Origin: Cryptococcus deneoformans JEC21
Taxonomy: Eukaryota; Basidiomycota; Tremellomycetes; Tremellales; Cryptococcaceae
Reading direction: 5' to 3'
Assembly (NCBI RefSeq): GCF_000091045.1
Contig: NC_006685.1
Span: 1,488,701-1,552,700 of the forward strand
Length of the DNA: 64,000 bases
Shown: in pieces, positions 1 through 12,661 of the stretch
How positions within the stretch are numbered: position 1 is the first letter of the stretch
Layout of the letters: each line of letters begins with the position of its first letter
Made by a program: the position numbers and the translations under genes
Notes under the pieces: generated by a model
Databases searched by the model: none
Told to the model about the DNA's origin: nothing
What the model saw: the letters and a program-made list of their open reading frames with translations, nothing else

Positions 1-435
1 TGGTAGATGAAAGCTCGACTTCAACTTGATCAGACCATCGAAGAACAGGAGGGATGTCGGAGAAAGAAGAAGGTGTACTGGAAGTGAGTTGGGCATGGTC
101 CTCCGGGGAGATAGAAGTCGGGGGAGCGCTTATGGGAGAAAGCATAACTTATATAGGGCTTTAATAGGTGCGCAATCTATAGTTCGTCTGAAGAGTGAGC
201 TGCAGGAGCATAACGAACGAAGCGTTCGTTCGTGAGGAAGGAAATACATAAGAAATGCGTATTACGTAATTTACTTTGGTGCTTCTTTCGTTCGGCGCTC
301 TATCATGTACTCACTCTTGCCGTGCTCTCTGGAAAATTAACGGTTAACCAAGTGTAGCCAATATCATAGCGAGTCATACAATCTTCATTTCTTCATTATA
401 CATATGATACTGCTACACATTATGCATTCTCTACT
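1..435. other. Left-edge noncoding stretch
   Basis: I see no supportable gene here. The stretch lies downstream of the OLA1 stop codon and runs to the window edge. It holds a 21-base inverted repeat at 213-233 (9-base arms, 3-base centre) and a TTACGTAA octamer at 262-269. It could be the OLA1 3' region plus the promoter of a gene lying further left. Confidence 0.4.
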
Positions 436-2059
436 CTAAGCACCAGACTTCCAGTAACAGATGTCACCGTCGACGATCTCGTAAGGCTTACCTTGCTGCC
501 TCAGCTTACCAGCAGCCTTGACAGCCGCTTCAGTGCCGTATTCCTTCAAGTCATCGTAAGACATAATTTCACCACAAACAAATTTGTTCTCGAAGTCGGA
601 GCTGTTGACAGCAATGAGCTTTTACCCCGTAAGTCTGACAGGAGTTACTTACTGAATGACACCAGCGGCTTGGGGGGCCTTGATACCCTTTCGAACGGTC
701 CATGCCCGGACCTCGTCAGGACCGCAAGTGAAATATCGGATCAAATCAAGACTGGAGTAACCAGAAGTTGTGATCTTCCCCAAAGCACTGGGATTCTTGG
801 GACCCAAGCCCAATGCTTCACCCTCAGCAGCCTTTTCCTCATCAGACATGGAGACAAGTCGCTCTTCAAGGGCAACTGAAAAAGGAATGAGAGCATCTCC
901 GGGGTTGTTCTCGTCAATCCAAGCCTTGATCTTGGGAAGCCACTTGTTCTTCTTGCGGATAAAGTCTCGCTCAGAGAGATTCACAAGATAGGTGATGGGC
1001 TTGGATGTAAGAAGAGTAAGACCGTTGATTACCTCAACCTGACAACAACAGCTGTTAGCACGTGCTGGGAAGCCATACAAATAGATATAATGAAGATAGA
1101 AAAGAGTCAGGAAAAGATATTCTCTCATTTGTTTATTGGGCGTTACTCCTCATCGATGAGCTGGGTTTAAAGAGCTTTAGGCTCTGTTTCATCACGCAAA
1201 GGGGAAAAGTGGATGAAAGAAGGGATGAACGGAAAATATGAACATGACTTACTTCCTTACTAGTCCAGGTACCTTTTCGAACATCTTTATTCTCGTCGAC
1301 CAAGGTGTGCAAGATCTTCTCAACAGTCGCCTACATTAAAGAGTCAGCTGTGTTGCTCTGAAAGCGTTGAAAACACTGTTACCATTTCCTCCTTTCTGGC
1401 CTTGTCAGCGAGACTGACGCTACCCAAGTTCTTGCTAGATTTCTTCAACCTATCCAATTCCTTCTCTACCCATTCAATGTCCTTCAACCTTAACTCGGTA
1501 CTGATGATTTGCATGTCACGAAGAGGATCAACGTCACCCTCGACGTGAATAACTTCGGCATCATCAAATGCTCTGACCACCTGGAAAATACCATCGACGG
1601 CTCGGACGTGGGACAAGAAGGCATTACCAAGACCTGCACCGGTTGAGGCACCAGCGGTCAAACCAGCAATATCAATACAAGTGAGGAAGGCAGGAACCTT
1701 GCTTGCAGGCTTGTAAACAGAGCAAAGCCAGTCAAATCGCTCGTCAGGGACGGGAATACGGGCCTCTTCAGGATCGCTGGAATCAGTTAGCTGAAGCAGT
1801 TTGGTGTCAGAATCCAACACCTACATGGTAGCATAAGGGAAATTGGCGGCTTTACCCAGATCTGTTTGGGAAAGAGTGTTAAAGAAAGAGGACTTGCCGA
1901 CGTTGGGCAAACCGACAATACCGACCTGAGTAAGAGCCGATCAGTATTTTGTTTCCAATTTAATCACTCAACCACATAATATGAATTCACCTTCAAGTTG
2001 TTACCAGGTCGGCCAAGCCTGATTTTCTTTTCCTCGACGACCTTCTTCTTGGGGGCCAT
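436..2059 (-). CDS. OLA1: Obg-like ATPase 1 (YchF/OLA1 family)
   Basis: Cytosolic P-loop NTPase of the Obg/YchF group, which prefers ATP and associates with ribosomes and stress responses. Exons on the minus strand are 1991-2059, 1825-1925, 1383-1776, 1253-1330, 653-1038 and 436-601, giving 397 residues, normal for the family. The P-loop NVGKSS is at residues 31-36. The usual NKxD motif is replaced by N-L-S-E at 234-237, the signature that relaxes GTP specificity. [13 protein letters not shown] sequence follows the P-loop and a TGS domain ends the protein. The intron at 1039-1252 is 214 bases, much longer than its neighbours. The start at 2059 gives the usual MAPKKK N-terminus, but the frame stays open upstream to an ATG at 2230. 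It diverges from the cytidine deaminase gene. Confidence 0.95.
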
Positions 2060-2740
2060 CTTTTTTAACTTTGCGCAAGGAGCGAAAGATGTAGAGAAAG
2101 GTTTAAGGGGAACTTGTGGGAACGAAGTAAGAGTTACTGGCTTGAGAGAGAATACAACAGCGGTCGAGGCGTTGAATAAAAGCGACGATCTTGTTGGTCC
2201 GAGTGATGTTACAAGGAGGCGAGATGACATGCACCTCTTTTCGGATGTAGTTGGGAATATTTCAAGAGCCAAAAGTGAAAAGATAGAATCTGCTGCTGCT
2301 GGCAGAAGCGAACTTTCGAGTGATAAAAATGACGTGGATATTTCTCATTTTTCGAAATATCCTGTATTTTATCTGCTGCCCCATATAATAAAATGAACCC
2401 GTGTAGGCAGTATTCGAGCCTCGCTTAATGATTACGTAATCTCATCCGTGGACTTGCAGACAACTCCGTCCTTCTCGTCCGCCTGCCATTCATTTATTTG
2501 CTAGCTGCACACATGTCGCGTCTGTCCGTCCGCGTTTGAGTTCCGAGGAGAGAAGAGCCAATGTCCGTCGAGGGGCTTGTGTCGAGCCTACTGTTCTTCT
2601 TCTTCCTCCTTGATGACTCACAAGAACTCGACGACGCTATATAAGTCATTACTGACTGTCTTCCTTATCCTTCCCACTTGACTTCTTTGTCTTATAATAT
2701 AATCATCTACTGTCTTAACTTGAGATACAGTTCGTTTACG
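2060..2740. promoter_or_regulatory. Divergent promoter region, OLA1 / cytidine deaminase
   Basis: 681 bases between two divergent start codons. It contains a TTACGTAA octamer at 2432-2439, a TTC-rich pyrimidine tract near 2592-2610 and TATA-like sequence near 2638-2645. The OLA1-proximal part (2060-2230) is also an open in-frame extension of OLA1. Confidence 0.5.
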
Positions 2741-3529
2741 ATGTCCATACAGTCCCTTGATCTTTCCTCCGAAGTTCTTGATAAGCTTTTCAGTACAGCG
2801 GTAATCTGTCAGTTTATATTTACTGAACTGAAGTTTAAGGAAATGTAGCTAACATTTCTCCTACAGATCGTGACAGAGCTTATGCCCCGTACTCCAAGTT
2901 CAGGCAAGTATATATTCGATGGCCGTGCCAGCCGTTGTAATCGGACAAGTGCTAAGAACGTTGTCATAGGGTCGGTGCTGCTCTTTTGGGTGCTGATGGA
3001 CGGTTTTATGGTGGCTGTAACGTCGAGAATGCATCATATGGTAAGATATCCCGTATTTTTATGACAAGCAACTTCTAACTCCTCTTGGCCAGGCGCTGGT
3101 ATCTGTGCAGAGCGCACTGCAGTTGTGAAGGCAGTCGTGGGTATTGTATCTACTCAATATCTCACAGGTCCAAGAATTACTGACATGTCAGTGGAAGAGT
3201 GAAAGTCAACAAAGCTTTCTTGCAGTCGCTGTGGTGTCGTATGTTTTATGCATTTTAAATATGATGAAACGATTATTTATCAACTTACGTTTAGCGATAT
3301 TCCCTCCCCATCCTGTTCACCCTGCGGCATCTGTCGTCAGTTCCTTCGGGAATTTGTTTCACTTGATACTCCCATCTTCTATGTATCCGGAGAATACCCG
3401 GTCAACGCGTCCCCATCATTCCTGGCCGATATAAACGGAAAGGAGGCAAAGAAATACATCCTGCAAACGACAATGGGCGAGATATTGCCCCATTCATTTG
3501 GGCCTGATCATTTGCTAATGAGGACTTGA
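2741..3529 (+). CDS. CDD1: Cytidine deaminase
   Basis: Zinc-dependent homotetrameric enzyme of pyrimidine salvage that converts cytidine and deoxycytidine to uridine forms. Exons are 2741-2807, 2867-2903, 2970-3040, 3093-3136, 3192-3238 and 3295-3529 (166 residues). The core reads YAPYSKFRVGAAL, then GCNVENASYGAGICAERT with the zinc-binding Cys and catalytic Glu of the C-A-E motif, then the PCGIC zinc pair. Length and motif spacing suit the small eukaryotic family. The second intron, 2904-2969, has a GC donor (GCAAGT) and an ATAG acceptor; only this splice joins SKF to RVGAAL in frame. The gene symbol is by yeast homology. Confidence 0.93.
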
Positions 3530-4019
3530 TTGGGGTTCGAGTGTTGTAAATGGTACGATGCAGACTTATGACGACAAGAAACTTACTGAGAGATGATTCA
3601 AAATGCGGAGAAACTGTATATATATATATACATTTATAGGTGGAGCACAATGCATTGCCAGGCTAGAGCCTGAACATTCCTGACAACTAAAGGCTCTATC
3701 ACTTCCCTCGCAAAGAGAAGATTTTAGACCTACAAGCGTAAATGTGTACACCGTACGTCTTTTTATTTCACCAAGTATTCGCCTGATTCCTCAGTAATCT
3801 CCAACCTATCCATACAACTCCTATTTCTCTCCCGATCTTGTCATGAAATTCGTGATATGTCGTCAAAGTCGTTATCCGTAAGTTCGTAAAGTATTGGCAA
3901 GCATTATGATACAATCGGGCCCCGCGAATATATGCACCAGCCTAATCAACGCTCCCATCGATGGTAGATTGAATGGATTAAGATCATGAATATGCGCAGA
4001 GTAAATGCGTCGATCCTAC
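3530..4019. other. Convergent intergenic region
   Basis: 490 bases between two convergent genes. It should hold both polyadenylation regions. A short TA dinucleotide tract lies at about 3615-3630. I see no gene. Confidence 0.4.
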
Positions 4020-6679
4020 CTATTGATTCTCGGCTTGGCGCAGTGGGAAAGAAGGCTGAGGTGTCTGACTTCGGGAAGATGACTGGGGTGGCAAAGAGAA
4101 ATCAGAGACAGGAAGATAGTCGAACAAAGCTTGGGGCTGTTGTAGCAAGTCCTGGGAATGTGGCTGAGTTTGAGGTTGGCCTATTTGGGGCTGGTCGAGC
4201 ACCTGGGGAGGCGGCCCACCAAAGACCCCAGAATAGAACAGAGGGTCTGCAAGGCCTTCTTCGGCAGAGTAATTCCCTTGACCTTGGCCCCTCGCATCTA
4301 AGGGGGTAGGTGGCGTGAAGGGTACCCCTTGTGCGCTTTTCAAACCGGAGGATCTGGGGCCACTAGGCGTGCGATAATGACCTGGGAAAGATCGGTGTCG
4401 CTCGAGTTGACTTGAAGAAGAGTGGTTGTCCGCACCTGAAATATTGCTCCCTGCTACCACATTGCATCGGGGATGAGTCATGGAAGCAGCATGTGACATG
4501 CCCACAGAAATGAGTTCCGACTGGTCCGTCGACAACAGCGGGCTGTCGGGGAGGTTCGTACCCCTAGTTTCAGAGACTATTTGATCCCACACATCACCAG
4601 ATGACACTTCATTGACTTGCGCACGACTGAAAATCGTGTAAGACCTTGAGCCAGTAGGATCCGTGGCAGAACGATAGTGTTGAGATTTCAAAGACATGAG
4701 ATTCTCCAAGACCGGAAAGGCACCATGCCCAGTTGAAGGAGTGTGAATACTGGATGTGATAGGAGATCCGGCGTCGTCTTTCGAAGCCAAAAGACTTTTG
4801 GCCGATTGAGTAGTAGGTGTTTCTGGTTGCCAACGGACCGTACTGGGCCTCGTGATGACAGAAAGAGCAGATAGAGACCGTTGCCGGCCATGACTTTGAG
4901 TCGCTAGCGGAGATTCGAATGGTGCGGGAAAGCTCAATGGAAGCGTGGCAGGAGCTTCTATATCTTGCTGGGTAGCATTTCCGGATGCGGGGGCCAAGAA
5001 AGATGGGGGGATCCGCGATGGAGAATATGTAGTTGAACCCACTGATTGATTCCCGACGCTAGACCCAGGTCCCTTTCAGTCGAATGTCAGCCGCGTCCGA
5101 CTGTTGCTGTAAAGTCTTAGATCAAACTCACTATATTGCCTGACTCGGAGTTATCCAAACTGATCTTGCTCATCCCTCTCTCTAAAGCCCATTTATCATA
5201 AAATGTAGCTAGTCCCTCCTTCATACTTTCGATCTCCACATCGCCTAGTCCAAGGCGCTCCTTGGACTGCTTAACATCGGGCAACTCAGACCGGCACATG
5301 GAAAGAATAATAGTCGAAGCAAAATCACTAGCCTCTACTGAAGCAGGTGATAATTGGAGATCATGAGCAGGGACAGCTGTGCTTCTCTGGCGATACTCAT
5401 CTGGTAATGTTGGGACCGGGGGAGGTGTAGGAGAACGAGAGGGCGCGGTCTTATTTGTTTCCCCAACCAACATAAAGCCATCAGATTGGGTTCTATGTGG
5501 TTTTGGCCGCTCCTTCTTCAGCTGTTCGATAAAATCCAACCCTGCACCGAAGATGTTATCGATACGTTGTCTAAACAACTCTGGCTTGGGCTCTGATTTG
5601 CGCCGCTTGTAAGGAGGACTGGGGCTTGCCGTTTTATCGCCCTGGAGCACAGGCAGGCCAGTAGTAGAAGAAACCTTCAGCGTGTTACTGTTAGTAGGAA
5701 TGCTACCGGACGAAGCACGTGCAATACGTGAACGACGATTTGCGTTACCTGTGAGCTCCGATCCAGGGTTATAACCACCGACCGTCATACCATCGATGCT
5801 GTAACCAGTACCGGGAGTAGAAATGGCTGGAGAAAAAAGAGTGTTTGGAGAAGATTCACCGGACACGGACGCTGAGCCGGCAGATAGGGTCAATGGATGG
5901 GTGGGCGAGATTGAAAAATATGTGCCGGTGGTTAAAGAAGAGTAACTAGATGATTTAGGGGAGGGCATGTTGATATTCAAATTGTTAGAGGCATTGGATG
6001 AAATATGCGTAGGAGTGCCCTTCGTACAATTCATTGCAGCAGCAGCGGCCTGAACGGATTAGCACAGGAAATATATGATAGACACAAACTTGCTTACCTC
6101 CCGAGCTTTCTTGTCTCTTTCTCGCTTCCTTCGCTGTCTCTCTCTTCCCTTCTCTCTCATCCTAGCTTGCTTTTCTGCCATAATCTCCGCTTGCCTTATC
6201 TCCGCCTGCCTTTCTAATTCGCTTAAACTATCTTTTCTTGCTTTTAGGTCTGGCGACCTCGGGCGGCTCCTCGAGCCAGATGCTATTGGCGCCAGAGTGG
6301 ACAAGGGTTCTATGCTCATTTCAAGAGTACCACTGCCTCTCGCGACGGGCGATGGCAGAAGCCCCGTCTGCCATGTGGGACTCGGCATAAACATGCTTTC
6401 GACAGATGCGCTCGCATTTGTGTCACTACCTCTAAACTTCCTTCCTTTTGTCGGTGTGGGTTGCGTGACTTGAAAGCTTGGTAATCGGGAGCTTTCCCCA
6501 GGTGATGAAGGATGGGTTGCTTGGTGCTGCGGTAAATGCATAAAAGGTCGGGGTTGTGCATGCACATGTGCAGTGAGTTGTGAAGGCATGTACGTGATCG
6601 AGGGATGGTCTTGTTGAGACACGCTCTGTTCCGTGCCACGCATATTAGGGGGTGGTGGATAGTATTCTATGGGAAACAT
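4020..6679 (-). CDS. Ser/Pro-rich protein with a strongly basic region, possible transcription factor
   Basis: Exons on the minus strand are 6098-6679, 5132-6049 and 4020-5072 (850 residues). I do not recognise an orthologue. Most of the chain is low-complexity Ser, Pro, Thr and Gln sequence typical of a nuclear regulator. At about residues 165-195 an Arg/Lys/Glu-rich helix (core RERQRRKRERDKKARE) follows an ELERQAEIRQAEI stretch. It resembles a bZIP basic region but no clean leucine zipper follows; an alanine run comes next. A short ordered block (LATFYDKWALERG) lies near residues 480-492. The start at 6679 is the first ATG of the conserved-looking exon. A short upstream reading frame and a 5' leader intron are possible around 6690-6815. 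DNA binding is inference. Confidence 0.7.
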
Positions 6680-9600
6680 AGCGACTGCGACGATACAATT
6701 TGATAGTGAGCGACCTTTCGCAAGGGTAAGATGACTTTGATATATCATGCGATGAGAAGTGTACCGTGTATGAATAGAAGAGTACTCACCCTCTCGTTCC
6801 GGCCCCTGCTCATGCGTCGTCGACTGATGGTACGTTGTGATATGCCCTGCCTACTTTGCGCCCCAAGATCGCCCGGGCAAGAGATGTACTGAAATTGGGA
6901 AAATGCGGCCGGCGTCTTTGAAAACCGTACTGGTAGGGGATCTTCGATCTCTCATACGCCACGCGCACGACGCGACTTTTTCGGCCCTGACCGCGCCGAG
7001 CCTCTTTATTTATTTTTTGATTTTAACTACGTACACTATCGCAGTACCGTGGGCGCTTTTAAAGCAAGACACAGCAAATATAAGTCGGTCACTGATGGAG
7101 ACGAGGTGACGGCTGCGAATCTCTTACAGCACTGAAGGGTGGGTGTGAGAGACGGAGTCGAGAAGGGAAGAATTGGGCGGGACGACAGGCGTCGATCCCG
7201 AAATTCAGGTGAGTCTCAACCCGCGGTTTTTAGTCTCACCGATAAACCGATAATAAACGAGCAAGTAGGAACGAATTAAAGCGCCATATTCATCAATCAT
7301 GTCCTCTATTTCTACATAATGGCAGCCGTTCCCTGGCACGAGCGGTAATTCGTGAGCATGATCGGCACCCCATTTTTTACGGCGAGACCCCGTGGAAAGA
7401 ACAACGCTTGGTATGTAACGACGAACAACAGCGGCACTGAGAAAGAAAGGAATAATTAATGCATGAATGTTAGCAAGACAGTACTAGAACGACGTGATGA
7501 TATAAATAATAGGTAAATGTAACATTGGTTGTATTTATTTCGCTATCGTATACCCAAAGGTATAGCGCGCTACTCGATTGTCGAAAGGGCCATGTATATC
7601 AGGAAATTGTTAAGAGAAAGATTGGTTCGTTCGACAATGAATGCCCCTGGAAACTGTTGGGTGTCAAATAATGCTTGTTGTTGAAAGCAGCAGAAGCAGT
7701 GATGACTTATTATTGCTATCTGGTGAGTGTAACAACAGTTGAACCAGCAAATATAAATAATACTTACTTGCTTGTTGGCTGCTTCTTCCGATGGTCCCGA
7801 GATGATAAGAGGACTTGCGCCTGGTCCATCATTTCCGCTCAAGCCATCTTTTGTTGGGTTATATCACTTCGAGCGGGACGGACTAAGGCTCTTGCTGCCA
7901 GCTCTTCTATGCCAAACTTCGAAAAGAATTTGAGAAGAATCAACATCATATTATGATTGTATCTACCGACGACAGCAGTCTTCCTCCACTTCATACGTTC
8001 TAATTAATACTTGACAACAAACGTTTTGTGATTGTGGCTTACACACACTGGTACGTGTACTGGGTGTGCCTATATGATGCCCTGTAGGTAAGTACCGTTT
8101 CGGAGGAATCGGAACTTGAATCCCTAACAACAGAAGTCTTCTTCCAAATTTTAATTTTGAATCTCCCAGTTCAACTGCGGCGAGAAGCAAGCAGCAAAAT
8201 GCCTCGTTAACTTGTCGTACGTCAATGGCGGACATTTTTCAAGCTCGAAACTTAGAAGAAGCATAAGATCGTCCCCATGAAACCGGTCAAAGGTTGGGGC
8301 TGCTCTCATTGCCCCTTAGCTGATTTCGAAATCATACGTAAACTCCTCGATTGATGTATGAAATGAGCGATCGATGTTATCCGACATGTTGCTCCGTCAT
8401 GGTTGCCATCTAATCGCAGTATTATCCAGTGCCCCAACTTGCGCAGAAGGACAATCGTCGAAAATTCAGCAGTTGCTCACTACCTGCCATACAGACCAGT
8501 GCAGCGATATCGATATAGGCATTCGGATGCTGGGGCTAAGCCGGCGCCTCCATATATGAAGGTCCGTCTGTCGGTTTTCTTCCCTGTCATGTGGTGGCAC
8601 GCCATATGATGGGTAGCAAATAGCGAATGTGGCGGATAGTGCAACAAACTATATTCTACGCTACGTAATTTAAGGCATCAGCCAAAACAAATTCAGAGTC
8701 GTCAGTCCGTCTTAGTACTAAGACGGAGATGAGAGAATAATGCTTCTTGTTATGCGTAGGGTGTAACTTATATGGTATGTCGGTCTTCTTATTATGGCAC
8801 TTCTTCCCATTTGGCAGTTATGTCTCTGCCTCTGGCCTATTGATTCTTCAGCTTTAATAGATGCTTAATCTACCATTATCGAAAGTCGTGACAATACGCC
8901 GCTCGCACTATCATTTGCCATATGCTGATTGACCGACATAATGATGTAAATGTACGTACCAGTACTAATAATAATACAGATGGGCAAGTGTTGATTTGTA
9001 AAAGTTCCGGTGCACAAATGCATCAGATGTCGGATGCAGTATGGTCCTAGATTGCTGCCGGTCTAGCACCATTATGTTATTAGTGGAAGGTCAATAATGA
9101 TTTTCAGAAATTTGTAGTATATATATATATCATCGTTGTTGGTGGTGGTGAGTGCCGAACGATTCAAGGTGTCGTCGACCATTACCAGAGGCCTTCACGC
9201 AGAAGACTGCGAACTTCAGATGAGTTTGTAGAACCATCGAATCGTTAATATATGTCCTCCTCTCTCCTCCCACCTCCGGGCCTTCCACCATTACTATGCT
9301 TGGTTAGTGCGTGGTGTCGCCAGTAGGAAGGGAAAAAAAAAGACAAAAGGGACGTGAAGTAGTGGTATCACGTGACCAGCCGTTATTCTTTGTGACGTTA
9401 TGTTTCGAGATGCGCACAGGCGTTGAATGAAATCGCGCTATGAGCTTTGGCAGCAGCACTGTCCCTATCCGTGTGTGTGCGTGCGACGAAACTATATCTC
9501 TCAACCACCGCTTCTTTCTTGCTGCTTTACAGTCCCTATTGAGCCCGGCCCCTGCCTCCCTGCTGCCACCGCACCCTCCTGGCCTCCACCTGCTAAGCCA

Positions 9601-9999
9601 CTTAGTCCTCCACCGCCAGGACCGCCGTCAATAAATCCCGGACCAGTGTTCCACAAAGGCACTTCGCCGCTTGCCACCTTTACTACCAGAGCGTGCATCC
9701 TAGAGCCTAGTGTACGTTCCCGCTTGCTCATCTCGTGAGTCCAGCTCGGCAGTTCAACGGCTGCTTCATGCCCGAGTCCTTCCAACCCTACTCATTTACC
9801 ACACTTTCGTCGCGTCCTTTCTTCCGCCGGCGAACGCTGCCGCTTGGGAAGCTGTATCCTTGTCCGCCACACATGTGTACTTGCTCACTGCGTTTCCTTC
9901 TAGGTCTTATTCTATTACACTCATAATCGTATCTCGTTCAGTATCATCTCTTTTCTAGATCGTCTTGATTTTGCTTGGCGGACTTGGTAACAAAGCATA
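6680..9999. other. Gene-poor 3.3 kb stretch upstream of RAC1
   Basis: This holds the promoters of the minus-strand basic-region gene and of RAC1. Between about 7560 and 8235 the minus strand has short reading frames with splice-like signals, for example a frame starting at ATG 8235, but I could not join them into one phase-consistent protein. A TA repeat lies near 9118-9131. A pyrimidine-rich segment before 9999 is a plausible RAC1 5' leader. No confident gene. Confidence 0.4.
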
Positions 10000-11155
<1,156 letters not shown>

Positions 11156-11635
11156 AACGGCAAACCATTTTAATTGTCTCTGGCCTTTTTTTTGGCGTAT
11201 GTTATGGAACGACAGGGATCTGAACACTGCATTCGACGTCTTTCTCGAATCTCTTTTCTTGCCTTTTCAATAGTATCTGTACTACCAGCTTTCTTTCTTA
11301 CTCTCAAGAACTGTTCTTCTGAGCCCTTCTCGATACTAAATTCAAGCTATAAGTGGGTTGAATCTTTTACCCTGGCGTGATTTTCCTTTGGCTCCTTTTC
11401 TTGTCTTCTTTTTTCATTTTTGTGTGATATGATAATGATAGGATGAACTATGTGATGGAATGCATTTGATCTGGTATTATGCGGAGATAAATAATCATAC
11501 AACTGCGACAGCCAAGAAGGCGATTAACATTGTCCTACTTGAGGATTGAATTTGAATATGAAAGGAGAAGACATACCAAATACACATGGAATTAGCCAGG
11601 CCATCAAGCTGCCCTGTCATTTTACGAAAGACACT
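11156..11635. other. Convergent intergenic region, RAC1 / PSF2
   Basis: 480 bases between two convergent genes. It is T-rich after the RAC1 stop, which suits a 3' untranslated region. I see no gene. Confidence 0.4.
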
Positions 11636-12457
11636 TTATTCCTCGTCTTCTTCCTCTTCTGGAGGTCTGAGAGTTTGCATCAGACCCATCGCCCTCACCA
11701 GAAACGGTTTGAGTTCACACAGTTCCAAGGGAGTGAGATTGGTCACCTATACCGTATCTAGTCAAATGGCGTCGCAAGGCCACGGGGCACAGCGAGGAAA
11801 AGGGCATTACCTGGAGATAGTCGTTTTGCAAGACATCCTCGCTCTGCAGGCCCATCCTAATTTTTGCTTGCCTGACTTCTCGAATGTCTTTTAATAATGA
11901 CCGGAGAAGAGTGGGTTGAGATAAATCGTCCGATGCGCTTAAAAACCAGTTCAACTCTTGTTGACTATTTTTCGGGGTGAGGGTATGGGCGATGGACTTA
12001 CATGTCCAGCAAGACCTTGCTGATCTCCATAAACCGCCGCGGTAATCGCTCAAACCCTTCAGAATTCTCCTTTTCGTCTCTGAGGAATGCTTGTAATCTC
12101 TCTACGGGCCATTTGGACGCGGTTCGATCTGAATCAGCCGGCATTTTCGGTAACGATCGCGGCCGCACGTACCGGCAGAAAGCCATTCGGGCGGCACTAT
12201 TCTGCATTTCCTCTTCTTCTTGAGGGACAGCCCGAGCCACAGCGGGACTCTAGAAGCTGAAGGCGGCCTGAATGGCCCATATATACCCTACGGCGACGGC
12301 GCGTCAGCATGTGCGGTGTGCGGATCCGCGGACTGACGCTGATGAGCCGGACCCGCGTCATGGAGAAGAGCGGGACGATGCTGATATGGTCGTGTTCTGC
12401 GAGGAAGGCGAGCTCGTCGGGGGTGAGCGCCGGGTGGAGCGTCTTGGGGAGGGCCAT
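11636..12457 (-). CDS. PSF2: GINS complex subunit Psf2
   Basis: Subunit of the GINS tetramer, part of the Cdc45-MCM-GINS replicative helicase in the nucleus. Exons on the minus strand are 12338-12457, 12173-12287, 12002-12128, 11811-11937 and 11636-11746 (199 residues, the usual size). Diagnostic blocks are the MALP start, [45 protein letters not shown] and the tail [13 protein letters not shown]. The start at 12457 gives the MALP terminus typical of Psf2; an in-frame upstream codon at 12622 would add an atypical 55-residue extension and is rejected. It diverges from CAP64 across only 204 bases. Confidence 0.93.
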
Positions 12458-12661
12458 GGCGGCGTGCGGGGAAGAGGTGCGAGGATGCAAAGGCAGTCGA
12501 CTGCGCCCTACGCGTCGCGGTAGCGCACTATTTGCTTCCGCGGGGGCGATCTCTTGTTCGGTTTCAGAATAGAGTTTTACCAGCGCCCCATCACCGCACT
12601 GCTGCTCGTCTTTCTCCTCCATCGTCCACCCCCACGTGGCACAGCAGCTAGTCCCCGAGCC
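12458..12661. promoter_or_regulatory. Short divergent promoter, PSF2 / CAP64
   Basis: 204 GC-rich bases between the start codons of a replication gene and a capsule gene. Both 5' leaders and core promoters must fit here or overlap the genes. Confidence 0.5.

Noticed and set aside
11997..12260. Plus-strand open frame across PSF2 exons
   Set aside because: It is antisense to well-conserved Psf2 coding exons.
12458..12622. N-terminal extension of PSF2 from an upstream codon at 12622
   Set aside because: Psf2 proteins normally begin with MALP, and the extension would fill most of the promoter shared with CAP64.
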